Program-made: the position numbers and the translations under genes
Origin: Berberis thunbergii
Taxonomy: Eukaryota > Streptophyta > Magnoliopsida > Ranunculales > Berberidaceae
NCBI GenBank assembly: GCA_003290165.1
Contig: QNQO01007574.1
Location: 344,197 to 408,196, forward strand
Reading direction: 5' to 3'
Length of the DNA: 64,000 nucleotides
Notes under the pieces: model-generated
Told to the model about the DNA's origin: nothing
Databases searched by the model: none
What the model saw: only the letters and a program-made list of their open reading frames with translations
Part shown: positions 34,297 through 44,557 of the stretch, one piece after another
Layout of the letters: each line of letters starts with the position of its first letter
Position numbering within the stretch: position 1 is the stretch's first letter

Positions 34297-34516
34297 CTAT
34301 GTATACTTACCATAGCGTTTTTAAAACGCTATGGTAGAGTCTACCATAGCGGTTTTAGAGTCTACTATAGCGTTTTTAAAACGCTATGGTACAGTCTACC
34401 ATAGCGGTTTTGGAGTCTACTATAGCGTTTTTAAAACGCTATGGCAGAGGCTACCATAGCGGTTTTTAAACCATAGCGGTTTTTAAACGCTATTGATCAC
34501 AATTTTTCTTGTAGTG
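34297..34516. repeat. Right sub-terminal inverted repeats of the first CACTA element
   Basis: At least three head-to-head copies of ACCATAGCGTTTTTAAAACG and several ACCATAGCGGTTTT units, able to form hairpins. A related set (35680-35870) marks the left end of the second CACTA element, so the two belong to the same or sister families. Confidence 0.85.
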
Positions 34517-34554
34517 TACCCATCAAATCAAGCAAGGCATCCTATATGTTTCTC

Positions 34555-34712
34555 CCCTGATTCTAGAGAGCCAAACGGACAGCGCCAGGCCCACGCCAGG
34601 TTGGTCCATCACCATCCATCATCCTAGAGATGGACCCATTTTCAGTATCTCTAGGATGACGGATGGTGATGGGTCGGCCTGGTGCGGGCAGTCTGGCTCT
34701 TTAGCAAGGCTC
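34555..34712. mobile_element. Fold-back MITE, Mutator-like, TSD ATGTTTCTC
   Basis: A 158-bp inverted repeat (arms GAGCCAAACGGACAGCGCC / GGGCAGTCTGGCTC and CATCCATCATCCTAGAGAT / ATCTCTAGGATGACGGATG) bracketed by ATGTTTCTC at 34546-34554 and 34713-34721. The paralogous site near 42340 has a single 'tatgtttctcccac' and no insert. Confidence 0.8.
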
Positions 34713-35020
34713 ATGTTTCTCTCACTTTTTTCTAGGCAAAAATCTTTTTTACTTTAAGTGGTGCAAATGTGAGGTTGAGAATACAAGTCACCTGAAAACA
34801 GAACAACTAAAACATGGCATTTCTTCCCTTTTCTTCTCTTCTTACCACTGGAAAATGGTCGCACTTTCCCATGTTTTTGGTGTACTCTCTCATCTCCATA
34901 GGTTCCTTTCAATCTCATTTCTCCAAACATTTCTCCAAACCTGCTTGAAAATTACCCTCCTCTTTCCATCCCATCCCATGGACCCCAATAAACATTTCTT
35001 CCTTCTCCAACCTTTCTTCA

Positions 35021-35487
35021 ATGGCATTATTCTTGATTCCCCTTCTTCTCCTATACCCAGTCTTCACTTTTGCCCAATCTGATGAGTTTCTCTGCACTGG
35101 GTTTCATGGATATGGAAATAACATAGCCTGGAAGGGATTGCAACCACAAACCAAATAGGATTATTCAATTACCAAAACACAACAAATCGATCAATCGGCC
35201 GTGCCATGTAGTACACAACTCCCTTGCAGTTCAACAACTTTGCATATGGTAAAAGTTTTTCACTCTCAACTAGTTTTGCTTTCGCAATTGTTCCTCAGTA
35301 CCCAAAGCTCGGCGGCCATGGATTTTCCTTCACCATCTCTCCCACCGAAGACTTGGAAGACGCTTTTCCCAGCCAATATCTTGGAATACTAAGCTCCAAC
35401 AACACTAGCAACTCCTCTAACCATCTCTTCGCTGTAGAATTTGACAAAGTTCACGATTTTGAATTTGATGACATCAATGACTATTGA
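35021..35487 (+). pseudogene. Lectin receptor kinase (L-type) pseudogene, copy A, lectin domain only
   Basis: ATG opens a signal peptide (MALFLIPLLLLYPVFTFAQS) and the legume-lectin start (DEFLCTGFHGYGNNI). A stop follows at QPQTK*, then after a frame change FNNFAYGKSFSLSTSFAFAI, VPQYPKLGGHGFSFTIS, SQYLGILSSN and HLFAVEFDKVHDFEFDDIND, ending in TGA one codon later. No C-terminal lectin half, membrane segment or kinase follows. It parallels copy B at 42636, including non-coding DNA upstream. L-type LecRKs are plasma-membrane receptors in defence and pollen function; this copy is dead. Confidence 0.9.
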
Positions 35488-36185
35488 TGCATCCAAATCT
35501 ATCCTCCTACAGATTTAACCTGCAAAATAGAGTTAGATGACTAAACACCACCTGTTTGGCTCTTGAAAACACTCCAATGATTAAGTTAGTTCAGTAGTGT
35601 TTGTATACCATCATCAAATGTCCCCTTTACCTTATATAATGTATATAGTTATCTCCACTACAAGAAAAATTGTGATCAATAGCGTTTAAAAACCGTTATG
35701 ACAGCCAGCACTATAATAGTATAATAGACCCAGGGGATATTATAGCGGTTTTAAAACACTATGGTAAGTTTGGCTTTTATAGCGTTTCAAAACCGCTATG
35801 GTAGCCTCTTCCATAGCGTTTTAAAAACGCTATAGTAGACTCTAAAACCGCTATGGTAAGTATACATAGCAATTTTTTTTTTTTTTTTTTTTTTTTTACT
35901 ATCAAATGACTTTTTATTACATCTTATCATGTATGCATTAGCCTGAGCACTCGAAATTCATTGTGACAAAGACAAGAAACACCATGTTGGTGATCAAGCA
36001 AAAGAAAATAAAATGTATTATTTTCACTTCCTTTTGCTAAAAGAAATGTTGAATGATCTAAACATTTTTGTGATGATGAATGTACATAATGTTTCAAGGG
36101 AAAAAAGGGAACAAAAGCAACGACATAATTTTTGTGATGATGAATGTACATAACGTACAAACTCTTTTTAATCTACACTTGCAAC

Positions 36186-36312
36186 AATAACAACGACAGC
36201 AGAAACAACAACAGCAGAAACAACAACAGCAACATCAACAGCAACAGGGGCTATTGACAACAACAACAGCAATGATAGCAACGATAGCAACAGCAACAGC
36301 AGCAGCAACAAC
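36186..36312. repeat. CAA/CAG microsatellite
   Basis: Irregular run of CAACAACAGCAGAAACAACA-type triplets between the CACTA left end and the cyclin fragment. It is open as a Gln-rich frame, but no protein is implied. Confidence 0.8.
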
Positions 36313-36578
36313 AGAGGGTTTCTCCTAGTACACACCCCTTCCTTTTCTTCTTCATGTTATGAAATTGAAAACTTGCTGATTTCGATTCCCATTTCCCCAC
36401 CTCAGTTTATTCCACTTTTTTTTTCTTCTACATCTAAAGCTAAAATTCACTCCATGATGAGTATTTTTAAGGGGACACCACCATCACAACCACACCAAAA
36501 CTCTCTTCCAACCAAACCAAACTGAAATTTGATTTGTGTGAATAAGTGAAAGCCTCCACCACTTCTCAATCATCATGA

Positions 36579-37795
36579 CTAGTAGTCCACTTCAGATGGA
36601 TGGCTTAGTTTTCTCCTCTTGGCTTCTGGAGTTGAATGAGAAGAGTTTGCACATGACCCAACTGTTAGTTCATCACTTTTGCAGCTCAAGCATGCAGCAT
36701 CTAACACCCCACTTAGACTACGAGGCACTGAGACACTATTTGAAACTTTTACACTCCCACCAGCAATCTTTACACTTATCAAACATACATCTTTGATCAT
36801 TTCAATACACTTCACTTTTTCCTGCAACATAGAGGAATGGAATCCATTAACGTTTCAATAAAAAATGCTTGATGATCAAATTAGGAAAAACCCAACATCA
36901 GGTCCACCAAATTACCTTGTCAACTTGATGATTGAAACAAGAGGTAGCCTTGTCAATGTCCATTGTTTGGGCTTCTCCTAATATAGATATTGCAACAGCT
37001 GCAGCAACCTCAGAAGGTCTGAACTTCAAATAATCAATCCCTGCATTAATTTCCACCCAACATTGTATCAGATCCGCACCCAACTTGTACTTTTTTTTAT
37101 TTAAATTTCGCAGTTTGGGATTGAAAATATTATCGACATAGTCAAAGACAGACCTTTAATTATGTTCAAGATGAGCTCAACAGATTGATGAATCGATGAT
37201 CTCGTTGGAGATTGATCATTGTTGATCTTATGAAGAAAATAATCAATAAAGGAGAATGGAGTCACAACTTGCATTCTCCAATTCAAAGTGCTAAGCACAA
37301 GAAGCTCCATTCTTTGAATGGTTCTAGCTTCAAAGACAAATTTAGAATCACCAACTTGCTCAAAACATAACCCTTTATCAAAACAATGAACTAAAATTAC
37401 AAACAACATAAACGATAAGCATTAGATGAATTTCAGATTAGTTTCACAATCAATACCATTCAATGTAAATGTTTTGTTTCTTCACATGTAAATCTAGAGA
37501 CATTGGTACTTCGGTCTCTTTCATTTTGGCAACTAGAGATAAACAAGCCGCAACTAACAATTGCATCATCCAAGCCTTACCTCTCTATATACACAACAAA
37601 CGTATAAAACAAATGTAAGTCAAACACCCAAATGAAATTGACCCTGCATTATAAATCACAAAACATTAATGGAAATGAAGTAATGCATAGTGGATTGCCT
37701 GAACTTACAGGAAGTTCATAGGCTGAAAGGAACCTATCCAAGTAATTGATTGATAGATAGGCACTCAATGGACCAAAACTGTAATGGGCATGAAC
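36579..37795 (-). pseudogene. Captured D-type cyclin (CYCD2/CYCD4-like), five exons, open reading frame kept
   Basis: D-type cyclins bind CDKA to drive G1/S through retinoblastoma-related protein. Exons on the minus strand: 37709-37795 ([20 protein letters not shown]), 37486-37584 (GKAWMMQLLVAACLSLVAKM), 37154-37358 ([30 protein letters not shown]), 36916-37040 (FRPSEVAAAVAISILGEAQ) and 36579-36821 (GVLDAACLSCKSD, GSCANSSHS, AKRRKL to the natural TAG). These cover most of the cyclin box, the C-terminal cyclin fold and the tail. Phases agree and no stop or frameshift was found across about 250 codons. Missing are the N-terminus with the LxCxE motif and the first helix of the cyclin box. It lacks its own start, so it is a captured fragment, but recent or constrained. 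Confidence 0.9.
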
Positions 37796-38481
37796 CTGTT
37801 AACACCAAAGAGCACAACATATTAATAGTACATTGAGAAACCACCTTGATTGTGAAACCAATATGAAAATCAAGATCCATTTCTTAGAGACAAGAATGAA
37901 AAGCAAATTCCAATTGAGTAATTACATGAATCTTACTGAAACATCACCAATGATAAACTGATAATCAGAACAATGAGATCCAGCTCAGATCATCATAAAG
38001 AAACAAAAGCTCCAGAAACAAATGCACCAGCATAGTGAAAGTCCATTTTATAAGCTAGTTTGTTATGGACTCTTGCTCAAGATGTCATATCACATTTTAA
38101 ATTTGATGTTTACCCTAAAAGGGACCAACATCAAATTTACCCTTACTTCCACCCTATTAATGCTGTCACTCTTGATTTAGCTAAGCTAAGCACAACCATG
38201 TTCTAGTGACAACATTAATAAGGTCATGCTTGTCTAAAACAAGAGTGACATTATTAATTAGGTGGTATTAATATAGCATACATGAATATTTACAACAAGG
38301 CAAAAGAACCATCTTATCTGGCTGACAACAATCAAACCTGTCAGGTCTATATTCAAGTAGCAGCTGAACAAAAAAGTTCTTGCAGATCGACATTTAAGGC
38401 ATCTAAACTGTTCCTCATCACTCTGAATGCCACAAAGATAAATGATATTGCAAAAATGATGTTGTTCCTTGTTTCTTACAC

Positions 38482-38970
38482 AAAGTAGGAGTTATCAAAC
38501 TTAAGAGGCTCATTTGTCCATGCATCATCAAAGCCTGATCTTTCAGGATGTGCCCTTCCCTACAATGCCAAAACCAACTAAACCGTATAGATGTGTCTAT
38601 ATACAAACATGCACAATAGGCAGATGAAACTATGTAAGACGGTTACCAATGTGTGTCCTCCAGTTAATGCTACTATATCTTTGTCTGACAGACCCATCCG
38701 ATAGAAAATATCCCTCCAATGTTGCACGCCTACAAGCCACAGTTATCAATGAATGTTTCAAGTGACAAAGTTGTTGAGTGTCGGAAAGACAGTTTAATAA
38801 TTCTGTGCATTAATTTCTCTCTAGAAATGGATAGTAAATCAACAAACGCATCATCAAGGTGAACATTAAGCTCATAAGATACAAGTTTCCTAATGTAAAC
38901 ATCAAGAAGGTTTTGTGTTACCTTTCTTAGCATCTGGAAGGCATCCTTCTCTTGGAGAAACCATTGAATC
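38482..38970 (-). pseudogene. Captured ascorbate peroxidase exons
   Basis: Heme peroxidase that removes H2O2 using ascorbate. Three spliceable exons: 38922-38970 (DSMVSPREGCLPDAKK), 38647-38729 ([20 protein letters not shown], then GHTL with the proximal heme-ligand His) and 38482-38559 (GRAHPERSGFDDAWTNEPLK, FDNSY). Motif order matches cytosolic or peroxisomal APX. The N-terminal half with the catalytic distal Arg/His and the C-terminus are absent. No stop inside the exons; substitutions such as SMVS for the usual sequence before PREG show some divergence. Confidence 0.9.
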
Positions 38971-39794
38971 CTGATAAGATAAACAAATAAAATCACTAAC
39001 AAGTGATTAGCAATAGATAAGTAACTAATTTCCCAAAAATATGTTACTAGCACACCTTTCTCACATACTTTACTGTAATAAGATGTATGCTCATTTTTTA
39101 CATAGCCACGTCCACAACATACAATATACAAAACCAAAATCAAATGTAACAGAACTATGAGCAATTCGTCAATAACTTGAAAAGAAAAAGTTCATGGTAT
39201 AGATATTAGTTTTAAAAATCAACTTAAATTTTCATGGTTAAGAATATTATTTCTACAATCAATTTAAATCTTATAGTTTATATTCTGATTCAGCCATAAA
39301 TCTCGGGAAATTTGAAAACATAGTGGTTCCTGTCTGAATCATATGTTTGGAAAAATGTCTGATTCAGATTTTCATCAGACATTAATATAACCCCCGAACA
39401 GCCTATGAACCAATGATATGATTTTCATGAGTTAAGAGGTTTCAATTAGAGCCTAAACAAACACTTCTCATCCCCTATTATTAAAGATATTTACCTCTAG
39501 TTAGATATTATTAAAGATATTATTAAACCTCTAACTAATAAACACCCCTTAGCACTTTCAACTTTGTTCATACAATTATTAAAAGGTTAACCTAATAGGC
39601 AACAAGAGCATACTCAGCATAAAAGATATCCGAAGGTTGAAAACTTGATGCATTTTGTTTTTGGAAAATACACACTAAAAGTCACAAGTTCTGAAGCACA
39701 AACTATTTAAACGCAACATGTCTTCTCAATCTACTCTTAGATGTTCATCCAAATATATATACTTAAGGGCAGTAATGTACAAGATGGGATATAC

Positions 39795-40635
39795 CTCCCT
39801 GGCACCAGAATGGGAAATATTTTCTGACCCAGCTAAATCAACCAAATTTAGCTTCCCGCATTTAATAAGCTCTTCACCTTTTGGAGTGGCTTTTTTATGT
39901 GAATTGTAATTGAAAACAATGAATGTGATCGACTGAAATTAGAAAACAAATGTTAACACGGAACGAATTCACAACCTAAGATAAGCACAACAGGGATGGA
40001 TTGATAATTGCCTAGATTGCTTGTTTAATAAAGTTTCTGCGGTGCGACATTTTGCAAAACCCCTTTCAAGTAGAGTTAAAATTTCACTTGCATTACAGCA
40101 TAGTCATATAAATTCTTTTGTTGAGCTGAGGGTCAAAAAACCTGCAGGATGCACAAACACAACATTGAATACAAAACAGAAGGAAATCATTGGAAAAATA
40201 TTAGACAACGAGGAAATCAACTTAATATGCAAATTACATCAATGAATGGAAAATTTTCCCAAAACAAAAAAATTTATCGTTATCACAAATGTTTCGGACT
40301 TCAAGTAAATCTATTTTTGCTTCCATTCACATATGGCTTTCATATAAAAAAAATGTAAATTTTACCCGTTTTCTACCCAAATTGTTAAAAAAAAAATATG
40401 GGTTTCATCCAACATAGCTAAAATTCATCAAATGTATCTGAAAACCCAAAAATCCATTCACACAAGCTATAGATCTATATTTTAAAACTGCTTAATGAGA
40501 AAAAATACCTTGTCGAAGGTAAAAACCCTGTCAATTTGTTTCCCAGCAATGTTTTGAGACACTGCGACCTCTCTTTGGTAGTCGTAGGTAACCACTTGCG
40601 ACGCATTGCTCCGCAACTCGTCGTCGTTGAATGGC
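39795..40635 (-). pseudogene. Captured kinesin-5 motor-domain exons
   Basis: Kinesin-5 (BimC) motors slide antiparallel spindle microtubules. Exons: 40509-40635 (FNDDELRSN ... GKQIDRVFTFDK), 40012-40086 (EILTLLERGFAKCRTAETLL, NKQSS) and 39795-39932 ([36 protein letters not shown]). The second and third join to NKQSSRSHS (switch I); the third holds switch II (DLAGSE). The P-loop exon lies between the first and second in a true gene and is missing, so the motor cannot bind ATP. The second exon uses a GC donor (CTAG|GCAATT). Confidence 0.85.
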
Positions 40636-40776
40636 CTAAATAACGGATGAAAAACAAGAAATTAGTACACGAATGAGAGAGTCCAAAGCAAGTAAATTCA
40701 TCAAATCAAGAGAGTGAAGTGAAACAAAAGAGAAAGATTCAAAATTTTGAGAAACCCTAAAGTTTGATTCGCTTAC

Positions 40777-41095
40777 CTGCAACGGAGAAGAACTTGAACG
40801 TTTACGCCCTTCTCTCTCTCGTGACGACTCGACATCTCTGCAAATCGAAGAGAGGGTTCGAAATGAGAAGTGGATCTAATTTAATCGAGAGAGAAATCGA
40901 TCGATCTCTTCAACTTCTTTTTCCCTGCACCCTCCCTCTTCCTGTGTCGTCTCCCTCGATCTCTCTGTATCTCGATTTCTCTCCCTCGCTCTCTCCCTGG
41001 ATATATCTCTCTCCCTCCACCTTTTTCTCCCTGAACTGTCTCTCGATCTCTCTCTCATTGGGTCTCTCGATCTCTCTCTTTTGGTATGAAATATG
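40777..41095 (-). promoter_or_regulatory. Leader exon and promoter zone of the second CACTA transcription unit
   Basis: A GA-rich (CTCTC on the plus strand) stretch ends on the minus strand at GTTGCAG|GTAAGC. That is a good donor, which could splice to the kinesin acceptor at 40635. GA/CT-rich leaders precede many plant start sites. It lies about 200 bp inside the right terminus, mirroring the leader at 25.8-26.1 kb of the first element. Confidence 0.5.
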
Positions 41096-41290
41096 AGTAT
41101 TTGGGCGAGAACGCGCGAGGGAGGAGAGTGATGCATATATGTTGAGTGAAATTTTTGGTTAAGCGCCAAAAGGCCCGCCTGAATTTAGATAGCTTTTTAA
41201 CTGTGTCAAGTCCTTAGAATTTGGGTTTTATAGCATAAACGTTAAAACCGCTATCGTCAATTGCTATTAATAAGTAATTTTGGTGTAGTG

Positions 41291-42117
41291 CTCTCTGAAT
41301 GACTTAAACATGTAGGGAATGATGAGATGGGAAGTTTTTCACAACGGTCTCCTCTTTCATTGAGATACATCATTGGAGAAGTGATTGCTGCTATGACTTG
41401 TCTCATTCGTAACGTCTCTCTTCTCTAAGGGAAGAGATCCGTTGGGCCGAGACCTGGGCATTTGATTATGGTTTATTATTAAAGACATTTTTGGGCCTTA
41501 ACGATCGGGCCTGTCTCTTTGGGCTTCTAGGATTGGACTTGTTATCCGTGTTGAGATTGAAGTGTTTGTTTCTCGTGACGGATAATCTTTTCCACGTGTA
41601 TAGTCATGATTAGAGGATTATTTGATGTATTATCAGCTAGTCCTCCCAGTTAGTGGGCGTGCTTGCATGGCCACTAACTCTACGACAGTGGGTTTTTTTA
41701 GTTCATCATTGTATTTCTACACAGAATTAAACGTCATTAACACTTGTCACTGCCGTTTTTATACCACTGCTCCATTAGTTTGTTCATTTCGGCGTATTTT
41801 TTGGGATTTCGTGCAATCATCATGTCTTACACATCATTACATTAGTTGTCATTTCGTTGTCCAACTACATTATTTCTTGAGGAAAGGCATGAAAGAACAT
41901 GCAATATTTTTGGTTTTTTATAAGAATTTGGAACACTATGATTACTAAATGAAGCTGATGGAGAGGATGGTGATAATGTCCATGTAAATTTCCCAATTCA
42001 GCTCTAAAGTAAATACTTTGTAGGAAATTAATGAGAGTTTGAAAATGTGTTTGAAACCTAGAGTAGATTGTACTTACAATACGGTGCTCATTCTATGCTA
42101 TTTGTTAGCTTTTATTC
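41291..42117. other. Non-coding DNA between CACTA element 2 and lectin-kinase segment B
   Basis: No domain recognised in the short ORFs. This sequence originally continued from 35655, before the CACTA insertion. Confidence 0.35.
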
Positions 42118-43156
42118 TTAAAATATGGTGAGATTGAAAATCTGCATCTCGATTCAATCCCACTCTAGATTGGGATGTGTTTGATCAATCTAAAAAAAAA
42201 GTTGAAAAAATCGAAACGAAATGAAATTAGGATCGCGGAATAAGATGTCAAACCCTACTTACATGTATTTTTTTGTTTGTAATTTTTAATCGACTCTAAG
42301 GTTGATATTATTCACACCCTTCAAATCAAGGCAGCCTATTATGTTTCTCCCACTTTTTTATTGGCAAAAATCTTCTTTAATGTTAAGTGGTGCAACTGTG
42401 AGGTTGAGAATACAAGAAACCTGAAAACAGAACAACTGAGACAGAGCATCTCTTCCCTTTTCTTCTCTTCTTACCACTAGAAACAGTCGCACCTTGCCAT
42501 GCATTTGGTGTACTCTATCATCTCCATAGGTTCCTTTCAATCTCATTTCTCGAAACCCACTTGAAAGTTACCATCCCTTTCCATCCCATCCCATGGACCC
42601 CAATGAACATCTCTTCCTGCTCAAAACTCTTTTCAATGACATTCTTCTGGATTCCCCTTTTTCTCCTATACCCAGTCATCACTTTTGCCCGATCTAATGA
42701 GTTTCTCCGCACTGGGTTTCATGGAGCAGACAATAACATAAGCCTGGATGGGATTTCAACCATCAAACTAAATGGGATTATCCAATTAACAAAACACAAC
42801 AAGTCAATCAATCGGCCGTGCCATGTACACAACTCCGTTGAAATTCAACAACTTTAAAAATGGTAAAAGTTTCTCGTTCTCAACTGGTTTTGTTTTCGCA
42901 ATTGTTCCTCAGTACCCAAAGCTTGGTAGGCATGGATTCGCCTTTTCGTCATCTTTCCTACCAAAGATTTGCAAGGAGTTCTTCTCAGCCAGTATCGTGG
43001 AATACTAAACTCCAACACACACAGTCGACTCTAACCATTTCTTCGCAGTCGAATTCGACACAGTTCAAGACTTTGAATTTGATGACATCAATGACTATTA
43101 GGTTGCGATTGACTTCAATAGCTTGATTTCAAATGTCTTTGTTTCTGCAAGCTTTT
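42118..43156. repeat. Segmental duplicate B of the hAT end plus lectin-kinase 5' region
   Basis: Matches, in order, 25363-25564, 34517-34554 and 34722-35490. It contains the right end of the 24497-25498 hAT element (ending ATGTCAAACCCTA), the empty CACTA site, the empty MITE site, the LecRK leader and the lectin domain. Confidence 0.8.
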
Positions 43157-43389
43157 TGTTGAGAATCAATGATTCTCCAGTGATATAGAAATATGATTAG
43201 GATACTATATGGATATGATTAGGATATTGTAGTTGGGGAAATCTTAGAAATATTGTAGTTGTGAAAATAGAGTTGTATTCTTATTAGAAGTTACCTAAAA
43301 TTACTATGATACTTCTTGTACGAATACCCTTGCTTGTATAATGAAAAACTCATCTTGGCATATTATTTTTTCCATACCATTGTTTTACA
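43157..43389 (+). repeat. 5' LTR of the copia element
   Basis: TG...CA ends. Holds a duplicated GATATGATTAGGATA motif, a short extra GGGGAAATCTTAGAAATATT segment relative to the 3' LTR, and CTTGCTTGTATAATG before the end. Confidence 0.9.
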
Positions 43390-43401
43390 TGGTATCAGAG
43401 C
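43390..43401 (+). other. Primer-binding site of the copia element
   Basis: TGGTATCAGAGC, complementary to the 3' end of plant initiator methionine tRNA, immediately after the 5' LTR. Confidence 0.9.
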
Positions 43402-43513
43402 AAGGTTAATCCTAGCTCTTGGTTCAGCCGCCAGCTATCACTATAGTCATCTATCTTTCGTCATCCCTTTACCATAGGAGATAATACAAAGATTTCTTTG
43501 GCTAAGAAGAACC

Positions 43514-44557
43514 ATGAAACTTCTAGCCATTTTTTTTATCCATTACTCTGATCACCCTGGAATGGTGCTTGTCTCCAAGCTTCTTAATGGAGACAACTTC
43601 GCAACATGGTGTCGTTCTATGCACATCTCCCTAAGCGCAAAAAATAAGTTAGGGTATATTGATGGAACGCTGGAGGTACCCTCAGAAGAGACAAACTTGA
43701 ACAAGTTTCTTCTTTGGCAACGTTGCAATGACATGGTGCTTTCATGGATTCTTAATTCCATTGAACCTGACGTCGCAGATAGTGTGATTTATTCATCTAC
43801 AACGCATGAGGTTTGGGAGGATCTAAAATTAAGATTTTTCCAAAGCAATGCTCCAAGAATCTTTCAGTTGCAGCGGGATCTTTCCTCTCTTTCTCAAAAA
43901 CAAATATCCGTAGCTAGTTATTTCACCAAACTAAAAAAACTATGTGATGAATTGGTCTCATATAATGATATGCCCCTGTGTTCTTGTGGTGCTATGAAAA
44001 AACACATGGAGCGTGATGAGCACAATGTTCTAATGCAATTTCTTATGGGGCTTAATGAGTCTTATAGTGCAGTTCGTGGACAAATCTTCCTCATGCAACT
44101 TTTGCCTACTTTGCGCAAAGCTTATTCCCTTATTACACAGGAAGAAAAACAAAGAGAGTTGGGCACATCCCGTCCTTCTATTGAATTTTCAGCCATGGCA
44201 GTTCGTCAAGGTACCCGTCCTTCCATTGAGTTTGTAGCCATGGCAGTTCGTCAAGGCCAAACACCTACTAATGCTAGTAAGACGCCTTTGCATTGTACAT
44301 ACTGCAACCGAGAGCACCATACTGTTGATACTTGTTACAAGTTGCACGGATTTCCACTCGGGCACCGTTTGCATGGTTCTAATAAGCCTAAGGGAAGTCG
44401 CAACAAAGGGGGAGCAAGCACCAGGACTGTGAACCATGTGAACTCGAACCCAACATTAGAAGAAATCCAAGCTGTCATGCCTAACTTATTTGAGATCCAA
44501 TATCAACAGATTCAAAATATGATGAGCAAAAAAGACTCCCACCAAACCTTTTCATGA
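43514..44557 (+). CDS. Copia gag polyprotein, open
   Basis: 347 codons. GDNFATWCRSMHISLSAKNK and GYIDGTLEVPS are the conserved start of copia Gag, the capsid-like nucleic-acid-packaging protein; a zinc knuckle CTYCNREHHTVDTC (CX2CX4HX4C) lies near residue 260. A 14-residue block (RPSIEFSAMAVRQG) is tandemly repeated near residues 220-248, unusual for the family. The frame is intact, but upstream codons before the HPGMVL region may be leader, and true translation may start at a later Met. The following pol is broken. Confidence 0.85.
   Translation: MKLLAIFFIHYSDHPGMVLVSKLLNGDNFATWCRSMHISLSAKNKLGYIDGTLEVPSEETNLNKFLLWQRCNDMVLSWILNSIEPDVADSVIYSSTTHEVWEDLKLRFFQSNAPRIFQLQRDLSSLSQKQISVASYFTKLKKLCDELVSYNDMPLCSCGAMKKHMERDEHNVLMQFLMGLNESYSAVRGQIFLMQLLPTLRKAYSLITQEEKQRELGTSRPSIEFSAMAVRQGTRPSIEFVAMAVRQGQTPTNASKTPLHCTYCNREHHTVDTCYKLHGFPLGHRLHGSNKPKGSRNKGGASTRTVNHVNSNPTLEEIQAVMPNLFEIQYQQIQNMMSKKDSHQTFS

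Larger units (their letters stand above)
25565..34516. mobile_element. CACTA (En/Spm) element carrying fragments of at least seven host genes
   Basis: CACTACAAGAAAAGTGATCA at the left is mirrored by TGATCACAATTTTTCTTGTAGTG at the right end. TAC flanks both sides (25562-25564, 34517-34519), the 3-bp duplication of CACTA elements. Sub-terminal inverted repeats of the type TAGCGTTTTTAAAACGCTA lie at 34297-34490, with related ones at 25590-25630. The paralogous segment near 42310 ('gatattattcac-acccttcaaatcaa') lacks the insert, so the 8952 bp look like one insertion. No TNPD or TNPA transposase was found. All recognised gene fragments read on the plus strand. Confidence 0.9.
35656..41290. mobile_element. 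Second CACTA element, carrying cyclin D, APX and kinesin-5 fragments
   Basis: CACTACAAGAAAAATTGTG at the left; the right end, reversed, is CACTACACCAAAATTACTT. CTC flanks both sides (35653-35655, 41291-41293). Sub-terminal TAGCGGTTTT-type repeats occur at 35680-35870 and a short one near 41225-41270. No transposase ORF. All recognised gene fragments read on the minus strand, starting from a CT-rich leader at the right end. Confidence 0.9.

Noticed and set aside
34297..34490. Regularly spaced repeats resembling a CRISPR array
   Set aside because: They are palindromic sub-terminal repeats of a CACTA element in a plant genome, without unique equal spacers.
36181..36320. Possible Gln-rich transcription factor segment
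   Set aside because: A CAA/CAG microsatellite without flanking coding sense.
38730..39164. 144-residue minus ORF
   Set aside because: It spans intron and exon sequence of the captured APX in the wrong frame; the true APX frame is different.
25565..41290. Reading 25.5-41.3 kb as ten separate host genes
   Set aside because: Each piece is a partial exon set without its own start and end, all lie between CACTA termini in one direction, and the paralogous segment lacks the first insertion.
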